Positions 52,202 through 64,000 of a DNA stretch of 64,000 nt are shown here, piece by piece. Position numbers and translations under genes: made by a program. Source of the stretch: Myoxocephalus aenaeus (Eukaryota; Chordata; Actinopteri; Perciformes; Cottidae); assembly GCA_038501785.1 (NCBI GenBank), contig JBAMJR010000031.1, positions 11,118,501 to 11,182,500 of the forward strand. Direction: 5' to 3'. The notes below the pieces were generated by a model. The model was not told the origin of the DNA. It saw nothing but the letters and a program-made list of their open reading frames with translations, and ran no database searches. Each line of letters starts with the position of its first letter. Position 1 is the first letter of the stretch.

Positions 52202-53505
52202 ACTGTCCTATCCCCTGAGCCTCCTGGCTTCCCGTCGTCTCCAAGTCTTTTGTTAATATCCTCCCAGGATGACCCTTTTAGACCAAAAAATTTCTCCGCT
52301 CCCCTCACTATTATTTTAATTTTTTCCGTTTTGTGTTTGACTTGGTCGGTACAATTGATCACATATGCCATAAACAGGATCAACTTCTCCATCGTCAGTG
52401 CTGTATCGGATTCCTCGGACAAACCTGCCTCTGTTCTTAAATCTTGGTTTGGTGTCTCATTCATTTCCATTCGTCCTTGTACCGTCTTCACAGCCTCTGA
52501 ATAGCTTATGTCGTTTCCTGTTTTTACCTGCTGGATTTGCACAGCCCTCTTCCTGACTTCACATCCTCCATATGTCACCCTGTGCTGTCCCCCACAATTA
52601 CAACATTTATCCTGCACATTATCCGTACAGTCCTCCACTCTGTGCTCTTCTCCACACTTGGGACACCTCTGTTTCCCTTTACAGACTGCTGCTATATGCC
52701 CATACCTCTGGCATTTGTAGCAGCACAATGGGGGAGGGATGTAGGGCCTCACCTGGAAGCTCATACATCCTACTTTAACTCTCTCTGGAAGAACGGCCCC
52801 CTGAAACTCAATAAGAACAGATAAGCTGTCAACCCTTTCTCCATTTACTGTTCTTAACAATCTTTTCATTCTGCTCACTTCTCCCCCATACGTACTCCGT
52901 TTGAGTTTTTCGAGATCCTCATCAACAGGAATACCTGTTATCACCCCACGTGTCACTCGATTCTCACCCAACAATCTTTTCTCACTTATCATTTTCTTAC
53001 ATACGCTTTCTACTAGCATAGCTTTATTTTTCTGTTCTTCCGTTTTACATATTATCAACAAGTTTCCATCCCTCAGGACTTTAGCCATTTCCACCTCTCC
53101 GATCTTCTTTTTCACTTCCCTAGACAGGGCTATCGGGCTAAGCCCGACATGCTCATCTTCCTTTCGGAATTTAAAGATTATTTTAAATTCCCCCATCACC
53201 GTCTTCTTCTTGTAAACCACTCTATTCCCTTCATCAGAACTGTTACCCTCCAAGCCTCTCTTCAGCTGTTGACTGCCTTTCATACTTTCCTCCCTCTGCC
53301 TGTTCTCTCCCTTCTTTTGTCCTCCTTTCCCTCTAGGGACTGGAGTCCAGCCATCCGTATCCCCATCATCATCCCCATCCATTTCCTGATTTGCCACCCT
53401 AACCCAGTCACAAACCAGTTTATGCCAACCGCCCACTCCAAAAAAATCGCTGAATGCCTCACGAAACCTCCCACAACTGTACCGCCGCTCTCCACCGCGT
53501 GTCAC
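52198..53505 (-). CDS. LINE ORF1, gag-like nucleic-acid-binding protein (up to 435 aa)
   Basis: Intact frame. The N-terminal part is acidic and polar. A central RRM-like or coiled region is followed at about residues 257-312 by three cysteine-rich knuckles: CYKCQRYGHIAAVC (CCHC), CPKCGEEHRVEDC and CCNCGGQHRVTYGGC. This is the usual ORF1 layout of I/Jockey-type LINEs and binds element RNA. The first ATG is at 53505, but an internal Met at about residue 42 (MDGDDDGD) may be the real start. The stop TGA (52198-52200) overlaps the ORF2 ATG (52199-52201). Confidence 0.9.
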   Translation of the reverse strand: MTRGGERRYSCGRFREAFSDFFGVGGWHKLVCDWVRVANQEMDGDDDGDTDGWTPVPRGKGGQKKGENRQREESMKGSQQLKRGLEGNSSDEGNRVVYKKKTVMGEFKIIFKFRKEDEHVGLSPIALSREVKKKIGEVEMAKVLRDGNLLIICKTEEQKNKAMLVESVCKKMISEKRLLGENRVTRGVITGIPVDEDLEKLKRSTYGGEVSRMKRLLRTVNGERVDSLSVLIEFQGAVLPERVKVGCMSFQVRPYIPPPLCCYKCQRYGHIAAVCKGKQRCPKCGEEHRVEDCTDNVQDKCCNCGGQHRVTYGGCEVRKRAVQIQQVKTGNDISYSEAVKTVQGRMEMNETPNQDLRTEAGLSEESDTALTMEKLILFMAYVINCTDQVKHKTEKIKIIVRGAEKFFGLKGSSWEDINKRLGDDGKPGGSGDRTV

Positions 53506-53565
53506 ACCGGACCGGAAATCGCGACCTCCGACGTCAAACCTGGCACCTCTGTCGGAAAATCAACC

Positions 53566-53578
53566 AACGGTTTACGTA
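53566..53578. repeat. LINE target-site duplication, right copy
   Basis: AACGGTTTACGTA, next to the 5' end of the LINE and identical to 48153-48165. Confidence 0.97.
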
Positions 53579-53640
53579 ACACAACATACGTCATTACGTT
53601 AAACCACGCCCACACGTTTTTTTCTGTTTTGTTTTTTATG
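53579..53640 (-). promoter_or_regulatory. Probable upstream NCAPH promoter displaced by the LINE
   Basis: Before the insertion this sequence would have followed 48165 directly. It includes a CACGCCC GC/CACCC-type box and repeated ACGTCATTACGT motifs. These would have lain about 20-80 bp upstream of the exon 1 region, and are now about 5.4 kb away. Role inferred from position. Confidence 0.35.
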
Positions 53641-53944
53641 ACTCAAGAGCCATATACAGTTTATGCTCACGAGCTAGGGGGAAAACACTGTTTTACAAAA
53701 CAATAAGGAATGGTCCTCTATTCATTTCATTCCTAGATTTGCTCTTTGATAGTGTGATTTATTTATTTATTTATTTTATGTTTCTGTTTTTTAAATTACA
53801 CTTCTCACACTTAGATTCTGCTCAGAATTCCGTACAACCCACATTTATTTTGTGTGCTGAATTTTCTAGCCTATTTGGCTGAAAATAAATAGATGTTTGT
53901 GATGTGTCAAGAGGCACAGGCGTACAGACATGTCATTTAAAAAA

Positions 53945-53990
53945 AAGGACCCACGGCCCAGTCCGCGGACGGTGGTTTGGGACCGTAAAG
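53945..53990. mobile_element. Possible hAT-family remnant
   Basis: GACCCACGGCCCAGTCCGCG and GGTGGTTTGGGACC resemble the reversed GGTCCCCAACCACC...GGTCCGCGG ends of hAT elements in vertebrates. No partner end was found, so this is a weak call. Confidence 0.3.
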
Positions 53991-54802
53991 TAATTGATAG
54001 CTCTCATAAACACCTGATGGATTGTATTTCTAAGACACAATGGTGTAATGTGTGTACACACTTCTTGTTGGAACAAGTGTTTTTGATTGCTATGAACTGG
54101 GTCATGATCACTGAGAATTTCACGAGCCGTGTGATTGTCTCAATGGTCCCTTCCAACACCAGCACAATTATTAGGAAAGTGTTGGGGAGACAATGGGGAA
54201 ACATTGCTGAATCAGTGTTCCTTATAATTCTGCCAGATCAGGCAGAATAGGCAGGATAGGGCACTTGGATGTGATTTAGTAAAACAAAACTGATATTGTA
54301 GTTCACAGTAGAACAAAACAGGCCTCACTCCCACCTCAGAGACGTCAACTCACACAAAAAGAAACACTAATTCATACATTTCATCAATTCAAAAGTGTGG
54401 AAATCTGCAGATCTGATCCTAAAAATGTAGTTGTAAGATGAGTGCTCCCATATGTCCATGACATTATGGTAATGATTATCATGCAAGTCCAGCCCCCCTT
54501 CCACCAAATAAGGTATGCTGTTACAGAAAATGGATGAATAGATGATTATGCAATTAGACTAGTTACATTTCTGGACAATGCTGTACAGACTGATATGTCT
54601 CAATAAAGCCCAGATTTATCTTGCTAATTAGGCATAAAAACCTGATAAAATGGTGGTCTGTTGCCCAATGTGGATATACTCTGTATTTCCCAGTTTTATG
54701 TTTCTAACAGTAATACATTTTCTGACAAATGTTTTTCCCAGGTAAATGGAATATATGTTGAAAATGGAAAAGGATGAGTTGACAATAAAAGGACAATAAT
54801 GC

Positions 54803-54816
54803 CCACTAGATGGCAG
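54803..54816 (+). promoter_or_regulatory. CTCF-like binding motif
   Basis: CCACTAGATGGCAG fits the core CTCF consensus CCASYAGRKGGCR at every position. It lies about 1.2 kb beyond the LINE. Motif match only; chance or repeat-derived occurrence is possible. Confidence 0.35.
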
Positions 54817-55619
54817 TAAATAATAAGGCTCCATTCTGGAAAAGTTACAGCGCATGCAACAGCGTTGGTGTGGCATTTGGGTCTGTTGCAATTCCTCTTT
54901 GCTGGGAATTCAAATTTCATTACTCAGGACAAACTCTCAAATCTGCCCCTGCTAATGTTTGCAAAAAACAACAACTATTAAAACCTTTTTCCCCCAGTGA
55001 ATGCCTCGGATTTCTTTGGGTCTACATTGTTTTATATGAACTGCCGTACTTCCTAAAGATAACTGCTTGCTCCAGGTGTCTCAGCCAATACACTCATTCT
55101 TCTTGATGTGCAACATTTTCTGAAGTCATAGAACTGTAAAGTAATTTACTCATGTGACAAAGTCTTTCAAATCTTCAGTTCAAGTCGTGTGTCTTCGCAT
55201 ATCGTACCTGCCATCTGACTTTTCACAAAGCATAACCCTACAGAGCAAGAGATTGATGACAGTTTTTTGCCTGCATGCCTGTGTTGAAAGCTCTTGGGCC
55301 TGGGATTATGTATTGTAGGACTGTGAACAAACCTAAACCTCATTTGTACTCTGACACTAGTGTAAGCATTACTGTGTATACATCCTGACTAGCAAGAGCA
55401 GAAACAAATGCCTTTCTATATGCAGTTAATACAGAGTTTCAAAAAAATCCCTCTTTTAATCTCCTGGTGGAGGACTGTTGTAATATTTGGCCTTGGATGT
55501 GCTTTTATCTGTAATGCAGGCAACCCCCCTGTGGATGTGGATGTGTGCTGTGAAATCTCTAATGCTTCCAAAGAGAAGCATTTCAGTGTGATATATAGCT
55601 ATGCCATTAAAACTGAAAC

Positions 55620-55621
<2 letters not shown>

Positions 55622-55697
<76 letters not shown>
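55622..55697. repeat. (GT)n microsatellite, 76 bp, one interruption
   Basis: The longest dinucleotide tract in the window, interrupted once by TCTG at 55661-55664. Confidence 0.95.
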
Positions 55698-55702
<5 letters not shown>

Positions 55703-58700
55703 GTGCAGGCCCTATGTTTAAACCAGACATAAACACAAGAACACACATACACATATTCATGCTAGCGTGCAGCAGTGCCAAACAAATGAAAAGCATTTAT
55801 CTCTTCAGCAGAAGCCTCCACTTGTTTCAACCACCCGTGGCCATGTGATTGATTTCCCCTGCCTGTTCATTGATGGTAGATTATGAGAATTATTTAATGA
55901 CTCATCTTTCTCTGATTCTCTGTAATCATATATCTTTTTACTGTAGCTGTCAACATTTCTTGTGTGAAGTTATTTTTAACCGTAAACCATGACCCGTCTT
56001 TTCCACAAGCACACCCTCACTCAGGACTAAGTCACTGACACTGCGCTCTTGTTAGCGCAGGGTTCATGGAGCACTTAACATTTAACACACTCAAATACAA
56101 TGCATGGCAATGAGAGCCTATACTAGATTGCGTCGTAAACTGAAATCTGCCTGGCTGAGGGCTGAGGAAAGAACGGGCGGAGTTCCAAGTCATTGAAGGA
56201 GATATACTGTACCGGTCCAATGCTTTTAACGAAATTACAAAGCAGAGATGTGCTGTGATTGTGAATGGGAACACAGGCAATTCAAAACCCATCCCACCCT
56301 AGCGGGGGAAACTGAGCGATTGTTATATAAAACTGTAAATCATAGGTTGCTTTATGAATAAAAAAAATAAAAGTCCAAAACTGCTGTATTTGGATGTATT
56401 GAACACCATAAGTAATACACAAGTGAAATGTATGGTTTGGTACATGAGAAAATTCAAATAGCCCAAATGGGCCCCAATGAGACCTCGCTTGAATTTTCTG
56501 AACTAAAACCCTCTCTAACTTTGTTCTGCTTCACTTTATCAAAGTCAACCTTTGCAGAGGGAATATTCACATATTGTGCTATGATTTGGGTTAGAGTTGG
56601 ACCTTACAGCTGAATCATTTCAAATAATAAGAAATAATCATCCTGAAAGTGCTTTTTTTCTAGGCGGACCTGAAACCTTTCCTATTTGCTGTGTGTCATC
56701 TTCATTTACTCTTAACCAGTAACATATAGACTGATATTTACACATCTGAATAAAATCTCACATGTGTAGCCTTTTATTATAACACCCAAATTATTCAGAT
56801 AGCCCTAGTGGTTGCAGAGATCCACCCTTTTTAGTTTGGGTATGCAATTTTTTAGGAGAGGCCTAAAAATAGGTGGGTTTTTAAAACAAGGGCAGCATGA
56901 AGCAGTAGACCAGGGTCAAAGTACAACTTCTTGGCTGTTAGTTTTAACATGCCAGGGATGTCAGACGTGCCAGGGTCAGGAAAGGGAGTGTCAAAGAGAA
57001 TATGATAATACAAGTCAGATGGAATTGCAAAACATATTGTCACTTTACTAACCCTTTAGCAGTTGTATTCATTCATTTGTGCTAATACAGCTTCATTCAC
57101 TTCTAAAAGTGCAACTTCGTTTTTTAACAAAAAAACATTTATTTTTCACCAAGAATGGTGGAAATGTTAGATTTAAACATTGGTTTTGAAAGACAGTAGA
57201 GTTGACTGTGATAATTAATATCCTACACTCCGCTGCATGGAGTGCTGAGGTCACAGATGGGACCAAATCTAAAAGAATATAGCTAAGGCAGTTGCTGTCA
57301 AACCAAAAAATGGTAAAAAAATAATAATTTTAAAAAGGTACCCTTGGGGGTATTAGTCCACCAGGGGCGCTTTGGAGCAGTGGTCTTGATGAACAGCCCC
57401 CTGATTTGTTTGTATCCAATACTCTTCGTGAACAAACAAGCAGGCAATGTGATTCATATCCATGTTAACAGTTTCAAGATGTCAAATCGACAGTTTGTGA
57501 CGATAACTTAACAAGAAATGTTGTGAAAAAAGCATTGAGGCAACGATTGCACCAGCATAACGAAGAGAAAGAGAGATAGACTTTTAAACATGGATGAAAA
57601 CAATGCACGTTTAATGCGTTTAGGATTGATCATTTCAGGGTAACATGGTATCAAATAAACAGTGAAAACAGCGTGGCAAAATGTTGGTACCATGTCATCT
57701 TGTCCATTAGTTTTCCACCTCAGTGTTGGCGGGATTCTCAACTGATCGGCATAGAGACACAGCGTGAAACTGCTGTGACATCATCTTCAATGCGACACAC
57801 TCTGAATCCTTTCATCGGTAACCAAACAGAAGAACGTCTGCACTTGGTTAATTGTATGGCGTAGTCAGTGGAAGCAACTGTGGTTGCTACGAACAGTAGC
57901 TTGTCAATTTAAAGAATGGCGGGTTTGCGCAGGATATCCACTATTGCGCGAATGATTTTCTCTGACCACTCAGTGGTCTGCAGTGTTTTAGCTTTACAGT
58001 ATCAGCTTAGCTTGCTTGGAAAACGTACCAGGTGCTAACAAGAACTTTAGATGACGGGAAACCAAAGAAGAGTGAGTTGAGTCGAGCCGTACCATGTTGT
58101 GGAAAAGCAGCAAGTGTGAAAGAGGTAGTTTGCAGTGATATAACAAGGACTCCGATGTGAGCAAACACTCGCAGAGATGCGTGCACACACACACGTGCAA
58201 TATATTTCATTAGTATTTAAGAAGTGTTTACCCGAGAGGCAGCCTTAATTCATAAAAAATTAAATGACTTCTCGGAAATTCATGACATTTTTTAAAATAT
58301 GTTGCTGTATAACAGCTTCATTACCAACATCTGAATAACCCAAGAGTGATCCCATGAATACTGATGGCTCATATCAGCAAAGCAGGTGGCGGCAATCGAA
58401 ATATTAATTTGATTTGCTCAATCTACTGATTAGATGTAAAAATTATTGTGATAACCAATACTGGCGTGAGCTTATTTACTGTCCAACCCATGATTCTGCT
58501 TTATGGATTCGCCCGTAGCTGATCACACAGAAAATCCTGTCAGATCCTGTTTGACTGTCAGCATGGTCGATTTTTATGACAGCCATAGAGTTAGAATCAA
58601 TGACTCTTCTGTGTGCACCGCAAAGCTCTTTAAACCATGCCCATGCTGCTTTGGTTTTATTAGTGATATTATTTGTCACAGATATTGTCACACATATAGT

Positions 58701-60321
58701 GGCCCCATCAATGCAGTGTGTAACACAGGTTAGGTTTAGTTCCCAGGCAACAGAGCAAGATAAATAAAAGGACATCACATTTCTATGATTGTGCGGGATA
58801 AGCCAGTGATGAGCACCCACAATTTCACATCAGAGGAGGAAAGAGCCCTAGCTCCTGTTTATGGATGTAATGATGCAGAGACAGAGAGAGCAGTACAACA
58901 GGTTTCACCACAGGAAGCTGTGACAAGCCTGCTCAGGACTTTGTTCCATTCATCCGCAAGTCTTTTTGATTAAAAGACGAGAACAATTATTACAGGACTG
59001 TATCATCCGCTGATTAAGAAAAGCATGCATTCAATTAAGCCTTCGCTAAGGCCCGCCCCTCTAGCGCAGACATTTATTGCGTGCCATTGATCGATCGAGC
59101 TCCTCAGGGTCTGACAACTATATATGCTTCTGCTCGGTACTCGAATGCAATGGTTCTGGATTTTAATTCTGGATTATTTTCAGCCTTGTTTTGTGGATTT
59201 CGAACAGGTTAAACGTTGTGCTATAGTGATACTCGTTACCTGAAGAGAATGGAAGGAGATTTAAGTAAAATGTCTATGTAAGAAAAAGGTAGCCAAGTAC
59301 ATAGCATATCACTAACATTCACACGTCTATGCTACACTAGGTATATTGAATGTAGTATACACATGCTGTTTTTGCTTTTAAAATGATTAGAACAGTGGCT
59401 AAAGACCTAACCAGGTTTACAAGAACGTTGTAAAGTTGTCACGCCAGGTGATGTGGTGGTTCACCATAACACTGTGCTCTGACAGCTTAATGGAATAGCA
59501 GTGGGGGGCAGGGTTTAGCAAAGGGTCAATTGCACAGGTGTGACTCCCACTCATGGTTGTGATGTGCTAATCTTCTGTCCCCTGTGAAGAACAGAGCAGA
59601 TCATTTTCTGGCAGATAGGATTGTGGGGAAGGAGGAGAGAGAGGGCGAGCAACAGCATCATAACAGATAAAAAATAAATAAATCAAATGACAATAATCAA
59701 CCAAGCAAAGATGCTAATTGGGAGCAGGGCACGCTTGAAATATGCTTGTTATCATTGTGGCAGGGAAATATGTTCAAGGAAACAGATTTTCTTTTAGTCC
59801 TGTGGCTACAATCTGAGGAGGTCTGTCTTTATGATGACAAAGAAGGTTCAGTCAGTGTTTGGCATGAAAAAAAGCTCAAGCTGGATTCCTTTTATTTATG
59901 CTATTCATGCTTGGTTTCCTCAAGAGAAAAGATGAAGTTTGAATCCCCATGGGTGAAAACGGAACTACGTGACACCTAGGTTGGACTAAAAAACATGTTG
60001 CAGAGCAATGAAATGTGATTTCATATATCTGGTACTGCACACAGCCTCCCAGAAGATGATAAGGGCCGAGCAAAATAAACCCACCTTTTGTGTATAATGC
60101 ATGCCAAATCCTAAAATGGGACTTACCATAAATTAAGAAGTCTATAAACTCTAAAACGTAGTCTTGGATTTTGTTCAAACACATACTTCAGCTAAGTTCC
60201 TCCACTACGATGCAATGGATGGAGAAACCATTCAGAACTGGTGCACATTCCTACTAAATGTAGGCTCAAATCTGATCAATAAAAATGTATGCTGTTCTTA
60301 CATGAATCTCCAACAATCTCC

Positions 60322-60560
60322 GACGGCCGGTTAGCTTAGCTTAGCATAACGACTGAAAACAGGCTCTGTCTGGCTCTGTCCAAAGGTAACAAAACCACCT
60401 ACCTGGTGTCTCTATTAAACACATTTCATCTTTTTATCTTTACAACAACCAAATTGTAAAATTGTGTTCTTTGGGGGAGGGGTTATGTTTCCTGACTATC
60501 TCTTAGCTGGGTACACTAACTTCCTGGCGTGTTAGCTGGTTGTCTCAGTGACTTCAAGAG
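60322..60560 (+). repeat. Copy of a common teleost dispersed repeat
   Basis: CCGGTTAGCTTAGCTTAGCA, GACTGAAAACAGG, GGCTCTGTCCAAAGGTAACA and GGGGTTATGT...GACTATCTCTTAGCTGG follow the order of a fish repeat family also present, rearranged, at 40410-40700. No coding content. Confidence 0.7.
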
Positions 60561-63500
60561 TCCAGCCAGTGAAAAAGCCCAGCCAAGAAATAGTTTGGGC
60601 CCTATAAAACCATGTGATGTTTTTTCTCATCAGTTTCTGTACCGATTCAACGAAAGGTGGAGTCTGATTCATCCTTGTTTCCTGTCTTTATAGGTTTTAC
60701 TACCAGCTGACCGATATAAAAGTGGTATCACTTTAACTCAGCAACAATAAGAGTATTTCCGAATATGTTCAACTTTTCCTACGGTTTTGTCTTAAGTGGA
60801 TGGAAATTAAGGTCAAAACCTTTCACATTCCCTCTAGTAAAGCTTTGTTTGATACAAACAGGATCAGTGCATAGACTTTAGCATAAGTGACATTCACGAC
60901 ATCCTGAAGTAACATTTTATATGCGCATGCAAAAATAATAAAATTGTTTAACGCTATACCAAATACCACTCATCATGTTCAGTCTGCAGGTTAAGATAGC
61001 ATTTGGAATTCTCAACTTGATATGTTTTGAACATTAAATAAACAGTTAAGGAGGTTTTATACAAATTTCAAGATCGTTACGCTGTTTTGTACTGTTGGCT
61101 TTCTGCAGCTGACTTTGAACGATCAGTAAAAATCATTATCAAATCATTTCACAGTTTGAAACAAATGTCAGAGGCCAGAGATGTGTATGTCCCACCCCAT
61201 TTGGTTTAATTGCTCCCAATGCTTCTATAAAATGGAAAATGCACTGTATTGTAGGTGATGTGACGATTGGCTCTTTTATCTTCCTTCATACAAAATACAT
61301 ACCATGTGTCATACTTTGAATACGCTCCATGTTTAATTTCGCAGAATGTAATAATTATACCACACACATGCAGGATTAATTGAAGCATTTCAGGGTCGCT
61401 CAATGGGAGGGCAAACAATATTATGCATCTCTCATTCTCGCTGCTAGAATCAGGATGTAATTTGTGTCAATCACTCTTTCCCCATTGATTGTGAGGCTCA
61501 CTAGTAGATGCAGACAGCTGTAGGACTGCATAATGCTCGCTGAAATATCCACCTCCTCCTACCCTGTGCTGCCTGGCACCTTTTTCTTGTTGATGAGTTT
61601 ACATCTATTTCCTATGAGGCTAAAGGGACATTTTTCCAGTGATTTTTGATTCCATAGGTGGAGTCTCTCCCCAGAATATAACCAAATGTAGGTTAGTTTG
61701 CAGCCCTGGTGATGGCTAGCACACTAAAATATCAAACCGATCTTGCAATCATTTTGCTGGTCACTGTTTTACAAGTTCCTGGTGATGGTGCCAAGGATGA
61801 ATGTGGCAAAAAGTAGACAGACAGACAAGGTTGTACAGTTGACATTGCTCCTTTCTGGTGTACGTTTAAGTGGTTACGTGCATGTGGACTTTTAGGCACC
61901 TTTCACAGAACATCAACAAGTCAGTTGACTTCCTCTTTACCCAGTGTTTAAGTGTTTGCGGCCTTTATCCTCAATTTATTTATTCAATTTGTCACGTACA
62001 AATTATGCTCCTGTTATTAATTAGAGAATATTACGCTTCTACCTTCTGACATTCAAGCAGATCATTATCCATCAAGGGCTCTTTTTCTACCTCTTTGTCA
62101 CAGAGGCTATCCTCAACCCTTGGGAGAGGTTTTTATAGTCGTCTGTCTGGGGCTGAATTATAGGCTATATATATATATAGACTATACTATACTATACCCC
62201 CACTATAAAAGGTATTCTTGTATGATGGAACATAATACAATTGTGTTGTTCATTTTGTGTCTTGTTCATTGATCTCTCCAAAAGGATTTAAACTTATGTG
62301 CGATATCGATATTTCATTTTGATAATCCTACAAAGAACTGCAATGAAAGCTTAAGAGTTGCTAGTTTCATTGGTGTCAGCTAAATAATGTGATTACTTTT
62401 TAATTTGGTTGTTAACATTAAACACCGTGAAAAGCAATTGGGTCAGATCTGCAATGCTGGTATTGTGAAAAACAACCTAACAATTGGTATAGTCCTGGGC
62501 TATCATCATTTTCTAAGACAACAATCTCTGTCTTTGTGCTCACAAAATACTTGTCAATGTCATCACATTGAAAACCTCACAACCCTCACCAATTCTGATT
62601 ATTATTGTTTTTAAATGTATTATATGGCATTATACCGTAAACCAAAAACTACTCACAAGATGAACATCACAAACAACTTCATGTTTGTGCATAATGCGGT
62701 TGTCTGACATTTGCCAGGAAGCTGAAGTCAGAGAGATCAGATGAGAAAGACAGGCGCTGATCAGAAGACGCAGGTAAAGCTAATAATGATCGATGTTGAG
62801 GCTAGTTGTCAGTTCATTAGGCAAAACTCATCCCAGGCCTCCGTCTGTCTGATCTCACAGTCCACAGTGAGATTATAAGAACCAGAGCTCCTATATATCA
62901 CAATCAAAAGACAATCATGAGATCTGCAGTGCAGCATATTGTATCTTCATTTTTGCAAGTTGTTACACGTGATCTATTCATCCTTCACATCCAAAAACTG
63001 AACACAGACTCTGAAGTTTTTCCGTTTTGCATCGTAATGAAATACAGATCTAAAGTCTTTATTTTACTCAACTCAAACCAGTTTGAATCACATTTCATTT
63101 TCCTGATATTTCTGACAGTTGTGTTAAATACAATTGCACTGAAAACCTGATAGGAAACTTGTTGATATTACCAATAAATAGAACTATACACAATGTGAGA
63201 GGGGTCGCCCCTTGTGAGTATGCGTGTTGAAATACAAGCTGTAGGCAACTAAATTTGGCTCAACGTATTTCAAAAATGAACTTGAAAAGGTAAAAAAACA
63301 TGTATATATGGGATTTCAAAGCTTAGTTTGTTTACTTTCATTTAATCCGTTGATGCCTATGGCATCATGATTATGTTCTTTGACACACTCAATAATTGAG
63401 CCAAGATATCCTAAGATTGCTATTTAACATAAATTCAGACTACACCAAATACATTAAAATAAAAGCTGTCTTTAGGTATTTACTAGTTTCTGACTAGGAA

Positions 63501-64000
63501 AACCAATAAAACTCCACACACCTGCATCTCTTTAACCAAATCACACACATTTAAGCTATTCTGATCTTTTGAAAACTAATGTTATTTTTTTTCACTTCTA
63601 TTCACTGATCCTCCTCTGTTACCGTTTGGATATCCCCTTGGGAGGCCTGCCTTGAAAACCTCTGATTCACAAGATAACAATGAAAGTGTAACTGGGAGAA
63701 TGCAACTCCTGGAACTGACAGATGCGAGCCACAATCTGGTTGTACTGAGGCGTTACAAAGTGGAGCCTCTTCCCTGAGAAAGTCTCGTTGGCAGAGTGTA
63801 GACACAGGCTTCAGAGAGCATTTTGAATGGACAACAGTTCAGTTTTGGCCCGTTATCAAGTTGCTCACAGAAATAACATCAATTAGCAGCAGATGTTATG
63901 CCCTGCTGGCGTGGACTAAACACAGTAGCGTACAGACAAGAAAGGATCGGATTATGATTATGATACCATTTTATAGAATATCCTCAGATCAGCACGATAA

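Larger units (their letters stand above)
48166..53565 (-). mobile_element. Full-length LINE of the I superfamily (Nimb-like), 5.4 kb
   Basis: A complete element lies between perfect 13-bp target-site duplications. On the minus strand the order is: short 5' UTR, ORF1 (gag-like, zinc knuckles), ORF2 (AP-endonuclease, reverse transcriptase, RNase H, C-terminal zinc knuckle), a 3' UTR of about 0.3 kb and a short (GAA)n tail at 48166-48180. RNase H after the reverse transcriptase and a non-poly(A) tail point to the I superfamily; resemblance to fish elements suggests the Nimb clade. No 5' truncation is seen. It lies upstream of NCAPH in the same direction. The identical duplications argue for a fairly recent insertion, although ORF2 is already broken. 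Confidence 0.93.
53641..64000. other. Gene-free flank at the right end of the window
   Basis: No exon of a recognisable protein, tRNA or other RNA gene is seen on either strand. Contents noted: possible hAT remnant near 53945-53990, CTCF-like site at 54803, a long GT tract at 55622-55697, a fish repeat at 60322-60560, and less AT-rich, low-repeat blocks near 58960-59110, 61470-61590, 62690-62890 and 63600-63860 that might be conserved non-coding DNA. It could be intergenic DNA or a long intron of a gene outside the window. Confidence 0.5.

Noticed and set aside
50829..53706. Several plus-strand ORFs of 70-185 codons across the LINE
   Set aside because: They are antisense shadows of ORF1 and ORF2, whose minus-strand frames carry the clear domains.
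53930..54250. 106-codon plus-strand ORF beyond the LINE
   Set aside because: Its first part overlaps a probable hAT remnant and the translation shows no known motif; probably chance.
55408..55848. 146-codon ORF spanning the GT tract
   Set aside because: Most of it is a Cys-Val repeat from the microsatellite; no supporting flanks.
1..64000. CRISPR arrays, bacterial operons, phage or endogenous retrovirus structures
   Set aside because: No regularly spaced repeats, no long terminal repeats with gag-pol frames, and the intron-rich genes are vertebrate.

Overview
The window is nuclear DNA of a teleost fish. It shows split vertebrate genes with GT-AG introns, several fish-type transposon families (a Nimb/I-clade LINE, a Rex3-like tail, hAT-like MITEs) and many dinucleotide microsatellites. 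The species cannot be named from the sequence alone. All gene assignments come from reading translated exons against remembered family sequences; no search was run.

Every recognised gene lies on the minus strand, head to tail. In transcription order (high to low coordinate) they are: NCAPH, the condensin I kleisin (CDS 36207-46967, 17 coding exons plus a non-coding first exon, 691 aa); vamp8 (28955-33731, 120 aa); a vamp8-like gene (23733-26282, 110 aa); vamp5 (14235-18241, 98 aa); and the 5' part of GCN1, the ribosome-associated activator of the eIF2-alpha kinase GCN2 (1-11803, 29 exons, about 1,208 of roughly 2,670 residues; it continues past position 1).

The three VAMP genes are R-SNAREs with the same three-exon plan: a start exon, a SNARE exon, and an exon for the SNARE end plus membrane anchor. 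The middle gene is a mosaic. Its start exon and intron 1 resemble vamp5, while its SNARE and anchor exons and 3' UTR resemble vamp8. This is the product expected from unequal crossing-over between intron 1 of vamp5 and intron 1 of vamp8.

A complete LINE (48166-53565, about 5.4 kb) flanked by a perfect 13-bp target-site duplication sits just upstream of NCAPH exon 1, in the same orientation. ORF1 and the endonuclease part of ORF2 are open. The reverse transcriptase/RNase H part is broken by several indels and one stop.

Spacers and introns carry an hAT-type MITE with an exact 8-bp duplication (18799-19270), two other MITE-like elements inside GCN1, and a near-perfect 120-bp direct repeat on both sides of the vamp5 coding end. 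They also hold copies of dispersed fish repeats and several microsatellites. From 53.6 kb to the right edge there is no recognisable gene, only repeats and a few blocks that may be conserved regulatory DNA.
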